Below are positions 7,829 through 16,577 of a stretch of DNA of 64,000 bases, piece after piece (within the stretch, counting starts at the first letter, position 1; each line of letters begins with the position of its first letter). Origin of the DNA: JAKFEW01 sp036675505 (GTDB lineage Bacteria > Cyanobacteriota > Sericytochromatia > S15B-MN24 > JAQBPE01); NCBI GenBank assembly GCA_036675505.1, contig JAKFEW010000103.1:1-64000 (forward strand). The letters are read 5' to 3'. The position numbers and the translations under genes are program-made. The notes beneath the pieces were generated by a model. The model had not been told where the DNA came from. It ran no database searches and saw nothing but the letters and a program-made list of their open reading frames with translations.

Positions 7829-9748
7829 ATGCCCGGTATCGTCATCACCCATGACCCGCTCGGCCGGCTTGGGCTCGCCGAGCGGTTCCGCCGCCAGCTC
7901 GCCACCGCCCGGCTGCACCCATGGTACCGGGTCGATCGCTGGGAGGATCCGGCTGGCCGGGTGGCGCTCGGCCGGGCCGATCTCGGCGCCTTCAACCCTG
8001 ACGATCAGCCGCTCATGAGCGAAGACGGTCGCTTCCGGCTGGTCTTCCAGGGCGACCTGCGCGACCGGGCCGCGCGCCTCGCCGCGCTGGCGGCCCGCGG
8101 CGTGCCGCTCACCGGCGGCGGCGATCCCGATCTGCTGCTCGCGGCCTACCGCGCGGACGGCCTGGACGGCATCGCCCGCCTCAACGGCTCGTACTTCTTC
8201 GCGCTCTGGGACGAACGCGAAGCGGTCTTGCGGGTGGGTGGCGACCGCTACGCCAGCCGGCCGCACCTGTTCGCCTTCGCCGGTGGCCGGTTCCTGCTCG
8301 CGCCGGAAGTGGCCGGCGTGATCGCGGGCCTGGGGCACACCCCGCCGCCCGACTGGCAGGGGCTCGGCACCTTCATGGCCCTCGAGTACCCGCTCGGCGA
8401 TCGCTCCCTGATCGAGGGCGTGCGCGTCTTCCCCGGTGGCACGTTCCTGACGCTCGGCGTCGAGGGACCCAGCTGGACCGAGTACTGGCGGCCCCGCTAC
8501 GTCGCCGCGGCGGCGCGTCCGCTCGACGCGTGGGTCGAGGAGGCGACGCCATTGTACAAGCAGGCGGTGCGCCGCGCGGCCCAGGGGAACTTCTGCGTCG
8601 CGATCAGCGGCGGGACCGACTCGCGCACGGTGATCGCCTGTGCCGAATTCGCGGATTTCCCGACCTTCACCTTCGGCCGCCCGGACTCCGAGGACGTGCT
8701 GCTCGCGCAACGGGTGGCGCGCGCGCGCGGCCTGGCGCCGGCGGTTCTGCGGCTGCGTGACGACTACCTCGATCACCATGCAGAGACGATGCTGCGCCTC
8801 GGCGAGGGCATGACGAGCCTCTTCCACGCCCACGACGCGGACGGCATCGAGGACGTCGCCGCTCTCGCGCCCGTGACGATCTACGGCATGACCTCCGAGT
8901 TCGCGCGCACCGATTTCGCGGAGAACGTCCTGGCCGCGAGCGCGGCCACGCCGCCGGCGCGGATCGCGCTGTTCGCGCGGCATGTGCGCGAGGGACGCCG
9001 GCCGCTCGATCCGCTCACCGGCGATGCCGCGCTCGTCGCGCGCCTGGTCGCGCGCACCTGGACGGCGGTCGATGCGGCGACGGCGCAGGCGGTGCTCACG
9101 CCGGCCGCGGCCTGGGCGATGCGGGAGGCGGTGCTCGGCGGGCTCGCCGAGGGGCTCGCGCGGGCCGAAGGGCCGACCGGCGTGGACCGCCTGATGGCGT
9201 TCAACGTGACGCAGCGGCAGCGGCGCTTCACGGGCTGGGGCATCAAGATCGCGGGGTCGGCCCACGAGTTCCGCAAGCCATTCGACGACTACGACCTCGT
9301 CGATTTCTTGCTGCGCGTGCCGCCCGAGGTCAGGCGTGGCTTGCAGGCGCAGGTGATCGCGCGCCTCGCGCCGGACCTCGCCGCGATCCCGCGCACGGGA
9401 ACCGGGGCGCCGCTCGACGCGGCGCTGCCGACGCGGGCGATCGCCTTCGGGCGCAAGCGCCTCGCCCAGGTGCTCCGCCCCGGGCGTCGCCAGAGCTTCG
9501 CCGACCCGCAGACGCTGCTGCGGACGACGTCGCGGGCATACTTCGAGGCGCTGCTGCTCGACCCGGCGACGTTGCACAACGGCCTGTTCCAGCCGGAGGG
9601 GCTGCGACGGCTGGTCGAGGCCCACATGATCGGCCGCGTGGACGCCGCCTCGGCGCTCTGTGCGCTCGCGACCGTGGAGCTGTGGCGCCGGCGCGTGCTG
9701 GGCGGCGGCCGCCTGGAGGCCCCGGAGCCGCGCCAGGCCGCAGCGTAG
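7829..9748 (+). CDS. Asparagine-synthase-like amidotransferase lacking the glutaminase cysteine
   Basis: The 639-residue protein has an AsnB layout: an N-terminal class-II glutaminase fold (about 1-170; GDPDLLLAAYRADGLDG and RLNGSYFFALWDER are recognisable) and a C-terminal synthetase domain with the PP-loop ATP motif SGGTDS (S260-S265). The N-terminus reads MPGI where active enzymes have MCGI, so Cys2, the glutamine-hydrolysing nucleophile, is absent. It should use free ammonia, another amine, or catalyse a different ATP-dependent amidation or adenylation, as in natural-product and polysaccharide-locus homologues. AGGAGG precedes the ATG. A radical SAM/SPASM gene follows after 43 bp, suggesting a joint biosynthetic role. 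A pure asparagine biosynthesis role is unlikely. Confidence 0.82.
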   Translation: MPGIVITHDPLGRLGLAERFRRQLATARLHPWYRVDRWEDPAGRVALGRADLGAFNPDDQPLMSEDGRFRLVFQGDLRDRAARLAALAARGVPLTGGGDPDLLLAAYRADGLDGIARLNGSYFFALWDEREAVLRVGGDRYASRPHLFAFAGGRFLLAPEVAGVIAGLGHTPPPDWQGLGTFMALEYPLGDRSLIEGVRVFPGGTFLTLGVEGPSWTEYWRPRYVAAAARPLDAWVEEATPLYKQAVRRAAQGNFCVAISGGTDSRTVIACAEFADFPTFTFGRPDSEDVLLAQRVARARGLAPAVLRLRDDYLDHHAETMLRLGEGMTSLFHAHDADGIEDVAALAPVTIYGMTSEFARTDFAENVLAASAATPPARIALFARHVREGRRPLDPLTGDAALVARLVARTWTAVDAATAQAVLTPAAAWAMREAVLGGLAEGLARAEGPTGVDRLMAFNVTQRQRRFTGWGIKIAGSAHEFRKPFDDYDLVDFLLRVPPEVRRGLQAQVIARLAPDLAAIPRTGTGAPLDAALPTRAIAFGRKRLAQVLRPGRRQSFADPQTLLRTTSRAYFEALLLDPATLHNGLFQPEGLRRLVEAHMIGRVDAASALCALATVELWRRRVLGGGRLEAPEPRQAAA

Positions 9749-9775
9749 CGTTTGCTCCTCGCTGAGCCCGGCGAA

Positions 9776-9785
9776 GGGGTATCAT
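9776..9785 (+). promoter_or_regulatory. -10 element (GGGGTATCAT) predicting a leaderless mRNA
   Basis: TATCAT ends 6 nt before the ATG at 9792, so transcription would start at or within a base of the start codon. No -35 hexamer is recognisable. Only a weak GAAGGGG stands upstream of the ATG, and it overlaps the -10. Confidence 0.45.
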
Positions 9786-9791
9786 GCGTCA

Positions 9792-10895
9792 ATGATCCCC
9801 ACCCGCGTCGTCGCCGCGGACGCCCTGGCTTTCCGGCGCGCCGTCCGCGCCGGAAAGCCTTACCGGCCGCTCGACGTGAAGATCAAGCTCGTCTGGACCT
9901 GCAACCTGCGCTGCGGGATGTGCCCCCACTGGCGCGAGCCCGGCGAGAAGCCGCTGGCCATCGACGCTTTCATGGCCCTGGTCGACGACCTGGCCGAGCT
10001 CGGCTGCCGCCGCATCCACCTGAGCGGCGGCGAGCCGACCCTCCGTCCCGACCTCGAGGCCCTCGTGGCCCACGCCGCCGGGCGCGGCTTGCGCGTGGCG
10101 ATGACCACCAACGCGACCCGGCTCGACGCGGCGCGCGCGCAGGCGCTGGTGGCCGCCGGGCTGCGCCAGGCGAACGTCTCGATCGACGCGCCGGACGCGG
10201 CGGTCCACGACCTCATCCGCGGCGTGCCGGGCGCTTTCGACCGCGCCGTGGCCGGCTTCGGGCACCTGCGCGATGTGCTGCCCGCGGGGCGCTTGCGCGT
10301 GAATACGGTGGTCTCGGCCGCGAACTGGGAAGCGATGCCGGCGATGGCCCGCTACGTGCGCGCGCTCGGCGCGGACCGCTGGAACCTGATGCCGATGGAC
10401 GAGGCCTTTCCGGAGCTGAGGCGCCTGGATGCGGAAGAGGTGAGGGCCTGGAACGCGCGCATCGGGCCCGCGGTGTGGGCGGCCGTGCAGGGCACCGCGT
10501 TGCTGGACGGCGAGGCCGCGGCATACCCGTTCGGCCGGACGGCGCGCGAGGTGCGGGCGGCCTCGACTGGTGGATATGCCGGCGGCTTTTACGCCGGACG
10601 TGGGTGCCTGGCGCCGTTCACGCACGCTTACGTGGACCACCTCGGGCGGGTGAGCGTGTGCTGCATGCTGCCGAACGCGCCGGTGTTGGGGGATCTGCGG
10701 GAGCGGTCGTTCCGGGAGATCTGGGAAGGAGCGGCCTACGCCGCGCTGCGGCGCCTGGACCGGCCGCCGGCCGCGGCTTGTGAAAAGTGCGACCACTTCC
10801 TGGCCGCCAACCGGGAGTTGCTGCCATTGACGGCCGCTGGCCCCCTCGGGGCTTGCCGGGCGGCGTGGGCGGCTCACCAGCGAAGCGACGCGTGA
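9792..10895 (+). CDS. Radical SAM protein with SPASM-type C-terminal domain
   Basis: The 367-residue protein carries the CxxxCxxC [4Fe-4S]/SAM motif as CNLRCGMC (C37, C41, C44), the GGEPTLRPDL SAM-binding block, and a C-terminal cysteine-rich SPASM/twitch region (GRGCLAPF, VSVCCMLP, CEKCDHF) that would hold an auxiliary cluster. Such enzymes modify peptides, proteins or small molecules. The substrate is unknown; I found no convincing precursor peptide gene between the upstream genes. It is adjacent to the Cys2-less asparagine-synthase-like gene and ends 4 bp from the convergent kinase gene. The downstream C-terminus contains an extra cysteine (LGACRAAW). Confidence 0.88.
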   Translation: MIPTRVVAADALAFRRAVRAGKPYRPLDVKIKLVWTCNLRCGMCPHWREPGEKPLAIDAFMALVDDLAELGCRRIHLSGGEPTLRPDLEALVAHAAGRGLRVAMTTNATRLDAARAQALVAAGLRQANVSIDAPDAAVHDLIRGVPGAFDRAVAGFGHLRDVLPAGRLRVNTVVSAANWEAMPAMARYVRALGADRWNLMPMDEAFPELRRLDAEEVRAWNARIGPAVWAAVQGTALLDGEAAAYPFGRTAREVRAASTGGYAGGFYAGRGCLAPFTHAYVDHLGRVSVCCMLPNAPVLGDLRERSFREIWEGAAYAALRRLDRPPAAACEKCDHFLAANRELLPLTAAGPLGACRAAWAAHQRSDA

Positions 10896-10899
10896 GGCG

Positions 10900-13800
10900 C
10901 TACATGCGCTTCCAGAGGTCCTCGGCGAGCGGCGGCAGCGGCGCGGTCTTGCCAGCCGAACCGTGAGATCGGCGAGGCAGGCTTTGGCCGACGTAGTTGC
11001 CTTCCATGACCAGGCGGCGCTCCGCGTAGGCCAGGAATGCCCGCCGGTCTGCGTCGGACAGCGTGGCCGCCTCGGCCTCGAGCGCCTCGCGGGCCGCCTT
11101 TGCGCGCGCCGGCGCCGCCGGGTCGTAAGGCCGCGCGGCCGCCTGGCCGAAGAGCGCCAGCGCGCGCGGGAGCGGCGTGCCCATCTGCTCGGCTGCCCGT
11201 TCGGCGGCCTCGAAGTGCGCCGCTGCCTGATCGGGGTGGCCCATCGCGATTTCGTGATCGCCCGCCACCAGATCGAGCTCAACGCGCAGCGGGAGGAGCC
11301 CGAGCGCGTCGATCAGCAACCGCGCGTTCGCCATCGCACGGGCCGCGTCATCCCATAGGCCGGCCTCGAGCGCCAGGCGCGCCTGGAGCACCAGGGCCCG
11401 CGCTTCCTTGCCACGGGCGCCGAGGCGCCGTGCCGACTCTACGGCGCTCTTGGCCTCCACGACCGCCTCCGCGCCGCGGCCTTCGCGCGCGGTGAGCTCC
11501 GCCCGGATGACCGCGAGCGCGGGCACCGCCTCGTTGTGGCCCGTCTCGGCGATCAGCGCCTCGAGCGCCGTGGCTTCCTCACGCGCCTCGTCGAGGCGGC
11601 CGAGGTGGAGCAACACGTCGAGATACGGCGGCAACACCACCGACTCCAGGTATCTATGCTTGCGGCCCCGCGCGATCGCGAGGCCTTCGCGGGCCTGCGC
11701 GAGCGCAGCCGGCAGCGCGCCAACCGCGGCGCTGGCGAGCCCCCCGTACGACTTCGCGCAGGCGAGCGGCATGAAAGAGCCGCGCTCCGCCGCGGCCTCC
11801 GCCTCCGCGCCGGCCGCACCGAAGTCGCCCAGGCGAAGCGCGGCATGGGCGAGGTTCACGCGCGCCACGGCCTCCTCGTCGCGGTAGCCGATTTCCCGGC
11901 AGATGGCGAGCTTACGCGCGAAGGTCGCGCGGGCCGCCCGGGCGTCCCCGCTCGCGATCTGGGCGTTGCCGAGGAAGTCGAGGGAGTTGTTGAGGCCGAC
12001 CTTGTCGCCCACGACGTCCAGGTAGGCGACCGCGTCGGCCATGAGCCGCAGGCCCTCCTCCGCGCGCTCCGGCACCGCGGAGACCAGCAAGTAGCCCAGA
12101 AAGGCCGCGGCCAGGTGGGCCTTCGCGGGGTCGCCGCCGGACTCGGCGATCTCGCGGGCCCGCTCGTGGTCCGCGATCGCCCCCGCCACGTCGCCCGCGA
12201 AGTAGCGCACGCGCCCGCTGGTCATCAGGCCGCGCGCGGCCTCGCCCTCATCGCCGATCGCCGTCGCGATCGCCACGCCGCGCTCGGCCGCCGCCAACGC
12301 CTCGGGGAAGCGCTGGGTGGCCTGGTGGATCTTCGCGAGCGAGATCCACATCCGGCATTCGCGGTAGCGGTCCTCGAGCAGCTGGGCGAGCGGCACGGCG
12401 CCTTCGTAGTGGGCGCGACCAGCGTCGTATTCGCCGAGCAGGCGGCGCACGTCGCCCAGGTGCGCGAGGTAGTCGAGCTTGGCGCGCCGCCAGCGCACCT
12501 CGCTCTGCACCTGGAGCTGGGCCAGGCCGGCTTCCAGGTAGCGCGCCGCGTCGTCCGTGGCGAAGAGCCGCGCATGGCGGACGCCCGCGAGCAGGCAGTA
12601 GGCGATGGTCTTCTCGGGCAGCGTGCCGCGCATGTACTGGTCGGCGATCATCGTGAGCATGTCGAGCGGCACGTCGGACTCGGGCTGGGCCTGGGCCGTC
12701 ACTTCCATCGCCCTGGCGATCGCCGTGTGCATCCCGGCGCGCTCGACCGGGTCGAGCGAGATGTAGAGCACGTCTTGCAGCTGGTCGCGCGCGAACCGGT
12801 AGACCCCCTCGTCGGTCTCGACGAACACGTGGTGCGCCACGAGCGCGTCGACGGCCGCGAAGAGGGTTTCCTCGTCGAGGGCCGTGACCCGCTTGAGCAG
12901 CGCGAGGTCGAAGGCATAGCCGACCGCGGCCGCCGTGCGCGCCAGCTGCCGGGCCGGCGCGTCGAGGCGCTCGAGCTTCAGGGCCTGCAACGCGCGCAAA
13001 TCCTGGGGCAGCGCATCGGCGTCGGGCGGCTCCGTGTAGGTCCACTTCCCGCGCTCACGCGTCAGGGCGCCGATCTCCACCGCATGCTCGAGGATCATCT
13101 CGACCATGTACGGGTTGCCCTCGCTGAGCGCCGCCATGCGCGCGACCAGCGTGGGGTCCACCTCGACCATGCCGAGCATCGAGGCCATGACCCGGCCCAC
13201 CGCCTCGGTCGCGAGGCCGGCCAGGCCCAACGCCGTGGCGCGCTCGCGCCAGCCGCCGGGCGTCGCCTGGGTGGTCGGGTCGCGGTGGCTCGTCACGATC
13301 ACCAGGAGCGGCGCCTCGCCCATGTTGCGGGCCAGGTGATCGAGGAACTGTTCCGAGAGCGGATCAGCCCAGTGCCAGTCTTCGAGCACCAGCACCAGGC
13401 CGGCCGCGCGCGCGAGCGCGAGCAGCATCTCGGCCATGACCGACTGCAGGCGCATCTTCTCGGTGGACGGCGGATCGAGCTCCGGTGCGGGCGTCACGCC
13501 GAGCTCGGGGAGCACCTTCGCGAGCACGGGCGCGAGCCTGTCGAGGTCCTCGCGCACATGGGCCTTGAAGGCCGGCATCAGGGCGCGCAGCAAGCGCACC
13601 ACCGGCCCGTAGGGGGACTGCGCGAACTCGTGGTTCGGCGAGGCCGCCACCGGCAGCTCGGCGAGCTGCACCTCGAAGCGGAACTCCTCCACCAGGCGGC
13701 TCTTGCCGACGCCCGGCGGCCCCCACAGCGCCACCAACGCGCCGGGCCGGCCCTCGCCGATCGCCTCGCGGTACTTGCCGAGCGAGGCGAGCTCGGCCTC

Positions 13801-14643
13801 GCGGCCGACCATGGCCGAGGTGAGCAGGCGCGTCGCGTCCGCCTCCGCACCCTCGAAGCCGAGCTCGGCGAGTACGTCGTAGGCCGACTGTGGCCGCTCG
13901 AGCGGGTCCTTGGCGAGCAGGCGCATGACCAGACGCTCGATGTCCGCGTCGAGGCCTGCCTTGAGGCGCGACAGCGCCATCGGGCGCTCCTCGACCTGGG
14001 CGCGCAGGACGTCCAGCGGCTTGGCCTTCGGGAACGGCGGCCGCCCGCACCAGAGCTCGTAGGCCAGCGCGCCGACGGCGTACAGATCCGCGCGTTGATC
14101 CACGGTGCCGCGGCGGACCACCTCCGGCGCCAGGTAGGCCAGCGTGCCGCGGATCGCGGCCCCGGTCCGGCCCGCGTGCTCCATCAGGCCGTAGTCCATC
14201 AGCTTGACGACGCCCTCGGGCGTGACGCGCACGTTTTGCGGCTTCACGTCGCCATGCACGAGGCCGAGGTCGTGGACGTGGCCGAGCGCGCGCAGGAGCT
14301 GGGCCAGCACGTCGCGCAGCGTGGCGGCGTCGAGCGGCAGCATCTCGTCGAGGCCCAGGCCTGGCACGACTTCCATCGTGAAGAAGGGCGCGCCGTCTTC
14401 CATGACGCCGTAGTCGTAGACGCTGCAGCAGTTCGGATGCCGCAGGCGCGTCATCAGCCGGAATTCCTGCTTGAAAGCCAGGGCGGTGCGCGCCCGGTCC
14501 TCGCCGGTGCGGCTGCGAACCACGGCCTTGAGCGCCACCTGGCGGCGATCGACCAGATCGTCCACCAACATCACGACGCCCATCGCGCCCTCGCCGAGCG
14601 GCCGGACGGGGTTGTAGCGCTTGGCTAGCTTTCCGGTAGACAT
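10900..14643 (-). CDS. Ser/Thr protein kinase fused to AAA-type ATPase and TPR regulator
   Basis: Large cytoplasmic signalling protein (1247 residues from the ATG at 14643). Residues ~10-275 are a Hanks-type kinase with glycine loop LGEGAMGVV, Lys39 in VALK, catalytic HGDVKPQN (D132; HGD instead of HRD) and DYG (D150) instead of DFG. Residues ~290-560 are a STAND/AAA-type ATPase with Walker A GPPGVGKSR (K314) and Walker B LVLEDWHWAD (D422). The remainder is Ala-rich TPR-like helices. This resembles the PknK / LuxR-free MalT-like kinases of Cyanobacteria, Myxococcota and Actinobacteria. An upstream start at 14769 is possible but would add a low-complexity tail. It is divergent from a lipoprotein gene and convergent with the radical SAM gene. 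Confidence 0.92.
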   Translation of the reverse strand: MSTGKLAKRYNPVRPLGEGAMGVVMLVDDLVDRRQVALKAVVRSRTGEDRARTALAFKQEFRLMTRLRHPNCCSVYDYGVMEDGAPFFTMEVVPGLGLDEMLPLDAATLRDVLAQLLRALGHVHDLGLVHGDVKPQNVRVTPEGVVKLMDYGLMEHAGRTGAAIRGTLAYLAPEVVRRGTVDQRADLYAVGALAYELWCGRPPFPKAKPLDVLRAQVEERPMALSRLKAGLDADIERLVMRLLAKDPLERPQSAYDVLAELGFEGAEADATRLLTSAMVGREAELASLGKYREAIGEGRPGALVALWGPPGVGKSRLVEEFRFEVQLAELPVAASPNHEFAQSPYGPVVRLLRALMPAFKAHVREDLDRLAPVLAKVLPELGVTPAPELDPPSTEKMRLQSVMAEMLLALARAAGLVLVLEDWHWADPLSEQFLDHLARNMGEAPLLVIVTSHRDPTTQATPGGWRERATALGLAGLATEAVGRVMASMLGMVEVDPTLVARMAALSEGNPYMVEMILEHAVEIGALTRERGKWTYTEPPDADALPQDLRALQALKLERLDAPARQLARTAAAVGYAFDLALLKRVTALDEETLFAAVDALVAHHVFVETDEGVYRFARDQLQDVLYISLDPVERAGMHTAIARAMEVTAQAQPESDVPLDMLTMIADQYMRGTLPEKTIAYCLLAGVRHARLFATDDAARYLEAGLAQLQVQSEVRWRRAKLDYLAHLGDVRRLLGEYDAGRAHYEGAVPLAQLLEDRYRECRMWISLAKIHQATQRFPEALAAAERGVAIATAIGDEGEAARGLMTSGRVRYFAGDVAGAIADHERAREIAESGGDPAKAHLAAAFLGYLLVSAVPERAEEGLRLMADAVAYLDVVGDKVGLNNSLDFLGNAQIASGDARAARATFARKLAICREIGYRDEEAVARVNLAHAALRLGDFGAAGAEAEAAAERGSFMPLACAKSYGGLASAAVGALPAALAQAREGLAIARGRKHRYLESVVLPPYLDVLLHLGRLDEAREEATALEALIAETGHNEAVPALAVIRAELTAREGRGAEAVVEAKSAVESARRLGARGKEARALVLQARLALEAGLWDDAARAMANARLLIDALGLLPLRVELDLVAGDHEIAMGHPDQAAAHFEAAERAAEQMGTPLPRALALFGQAAARPYDPAAPARAKAAREALEAEAATLSDADRRAFLAYAERRLVMEGNYVGQSLPRRSHGSAGKTAPLPPLAEDLWKRM

Positions 14644-14789
14644 GAAGGCGAGGCGTCCGATCGGGAGGGGCCACAGGCCGTGGTTCGAGCGAGCGAGGGC
14701 TGGGAATAAGGGGGATGTTCTGTCGCGCGGACGGGCGCTGCCGCCCTGTCCCCCTGCTTCATGCCCCACCGTCCCGACCAGGTAACCGC

Positions 14790-16574
14790 ATGGCTCCGCT
14801 GTCCGCCGTCCGTTCTGCGTTCCCTGTACTCGCCCTGGCGCTCGCCACGGGCCTGACGCTGGCGGCCTGCCAGGTCGACGCCGGGAACTTGCTCACCATC
14901 ACCAAGGGCACAGGCGGCGCCAAGGCCGGTGGCAGCGCCACGAAGCCCGGCACGGGCGGCAAACCCGCTGCGAAAGTTGGCGCCACCACGGCTGCGGTGG
15001 AAGGCGCCGTGCTCGCGGGCGTCGTGAAGGCGCCGCGCACGCTCATCGGCAACGACGCGGGCTCATTGCTCGGCAACGACGCCGGTTCGCTGATCGGGAA
15101 CGATGCGGGGTCGTTGATCGGCAACGATGCCGGCTCGTACCGGCTGTCCGCGCTCGATCAGGCCCCCTTCGCGGGCGTGAAGGTCGCGCTGGCCGACGCG
15201 ACGGGCACGCCGCTGCCCGGCGTGCCCGAGGTCGAGACCGACGTGCTCGGTCGCTTCACCTTCCCCGCCAAGGTGCCGGGCGGCGTGGTCTACCAGGTCG
15301 TCGCCACCTTCACCACGGCGAAGGGCGGCACCGGAAAGTTCAGGACGCTGGCGCAGGCCGGGTCCCAGCCGGCCGAGATTGGCGTGGGGAGCACGCTCGT
15401 CGCCGTCGCGACGCTCGACGGCGCGAAGGGCGCCATCGGCAACATCAGCCTGCCGGCCTTCGGTCGCGCGGCGACGGCGGCCGATGCCGATCTCAGCGTC
15501 GCCGGGCTGCCCGATTTCGGCGACGCCGCCGCCGTGACGGCCTTCGCCCAGGGCCTCGTCAAGCGGGTCGCGGCCGTCGAGGCCGAAGTCATCCGCCTGC
15601 GCGGCGAGCTCACCACCTTCAAGGGCGACCTCGAGGCTCTCAAGGCCAGCGTCGCGGCGCTCGCGCAGAAGGTCGCGGACAAGCCCGCACCACCTTCGGC
15701 CGAGATCGCCCAGGAATTCGCGGTCGGCGCCGCGCCGCGCACGCTGCTCTTCGATCTGGCGGGCACGCTCTGGGTGGCGAACTACAAAGATGCGTCGGTC
15801 ACGCGCATCGGCGCGGACGGCGCGAAGACGACCGTCGACGTCGGCGAGTCGCCGCTCGGCATGGCGCTGGGGCCGGACGGCGACGTCTGGGTCGCGTCAT
15901 ACAGCGCGCACAAGGTCTACCGCATCAACGCCGACGGCACGCTCGAGAAGGCCTACGCGATCGGCGAGAACCCGTTCGGCGTGGCCGTCGCGAAAGATGG
16001 CAGCATCTGGGCGACGAACTACAAGGTCAAGACCGTCACGCGGCTCGACCCCGCCAGCGAGGGCTTGCAGACCTTCCCGACCGGCTCGCGCCCGTTCGGC
16101 ATCGCGCTGGACGCCAAGGGCCAAGCCTGGACCACCAACAACGCCGGCCACAGCGTGACCCGCCTGGGCGACTCGCCCGGCCAGGATGGCAGCATCTTCC
16201 CCACCGACCGCACCCCCCACCACATCGCCTTCGACGCCACGGGCACGGCCTGGGTCACGGCGACGGGCAGCGATCGCCTGACGCGCCTCGACGCCGCGGG
16301 CAAGGCGATCGGCTCCTTCGAGACCGGTGGCGATGCCCCCTGGGGCCTCGCGATTGGCGCCAACGGCGACGTCTGGGTCACCAACACCGCCGAGCCCGAG
16401 CCCGGCATGCCGAAGCGAGACGAGGCCCAGGGCCTCGCGCGCTTCTCGGCGGCAGGCTCGCGGCTGGGGGTCTGGCAATTGAAGGACACCCCGCAGGGCG
16501 TGGCGATCGACGCGCAGGGGCGGCCGTGGGTGGCGTTGAAGGACGCGAACAAGGTCGTACGCCTGACGCCGTAG
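14790..16574 (+). CDS. Lipoprotein with octapeptide repeats and Vgb-like beta-propeller
   Basis: Surface or periplasmic lipoprotein of 594 residues. The signal peptide ends in lipobox LAAC (C27). Residues ~77-84 (GVVKAPRT) lead into four tandem octapeptides L(I/L)GNDAGS (85-116), then YRL and a carboxypeptidase-regulatory-like beta-sandwich ending around PAKVPGG. A short predicted coiled coil follows (~265-305, VEAEVIRLRGEL). The C-terminal ~280 residues are a six-bladed-type streptogramin lyase/NHL-like propeller with repeated WVAN/DVWV/SIWATN motifs. Lytic activity on virginiamycin is not implied; most such propellers bind ligands. The beta-sandwich with inserted repeats is shared with the lipoprotein at 38887-40497. 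Confidence 0.85.
   Translation: MAPLSAVRSAFPVLALALATGLTLAACQVDAGNLLTITKGTGGAKAGGSATKPGTGGKPAAKVGATTAAVEGAVLAGVVKAPRTLIGNDAGSLLGNDAGSLIGNDAGSLIGNDAGSYRLSALDQAPFAGVKVALADATGTPLPGVPEVETDVLGRFTFPAKVPGGVVYQVVATFTTAKGGTGKFRTLAQAGSQPAEIGVGSTLVAVATLDGAKGAIGNISLPAFGRAATAADADLSVAGLPDFGDAAAVTAFAQGLVKRVAAVEAEVIRLRGELTTFKGDLEALKASVAALAQKVADKPAPPSAEIAQEFAVGAAPRTLLFDLAGTLWVANYKDASVTRIGADGAKTTVDVGESPLGMALGPDGDVWVASYSAHKVYRINADGTLEKAYAIGENPFGVAVAKDGSIWATNYKVKTVTRLDPASEGLQTFPTGSRPFGIALDAKGQAWTTNNAGHSVTRLGDSPGQDGSIFPTDRTPHHIAFDATGTAWVTATGSDRLTRLDAAGKAIGSFETGGDAPWGLAIGANGDVWVTNTAEPEPGMPKRDEAQGLARFSAAGSRLGVWQLKDTPQGVAIDAQGRPWVALKDANKVVRLTP
15042..15137 (+). repeat. Four 24-bp repeats encoding L(I/L)GNDAGS
   Basis: 96 bp, exactly four in-frame copies of an octapeptide unit, diverged at synonymous positions. 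It lies inside a predicted beta-sandwich of the lipoprotein, between its first strand and the rest of the domain. Confidence 0.9.
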
Positions 16575-16577
16575 GCG

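Noticed and set aside
11536..14628. Very long reading frame (1030 codons) antisense to the kinase gene
   Set aside because: It is Arg/Gly/His-rich shadow sequence produced by high GC; the opposite strand carries clear kinase, ATPase and TPR motifs.
14870..16574. Calling the propeller lipoprotein a streptogramin (virginiamycin B) lyase
   Set aside because: The fold is similar, but no evidence supports the lyase reaction, and the lipoprotein and repeat context favours a binding role.
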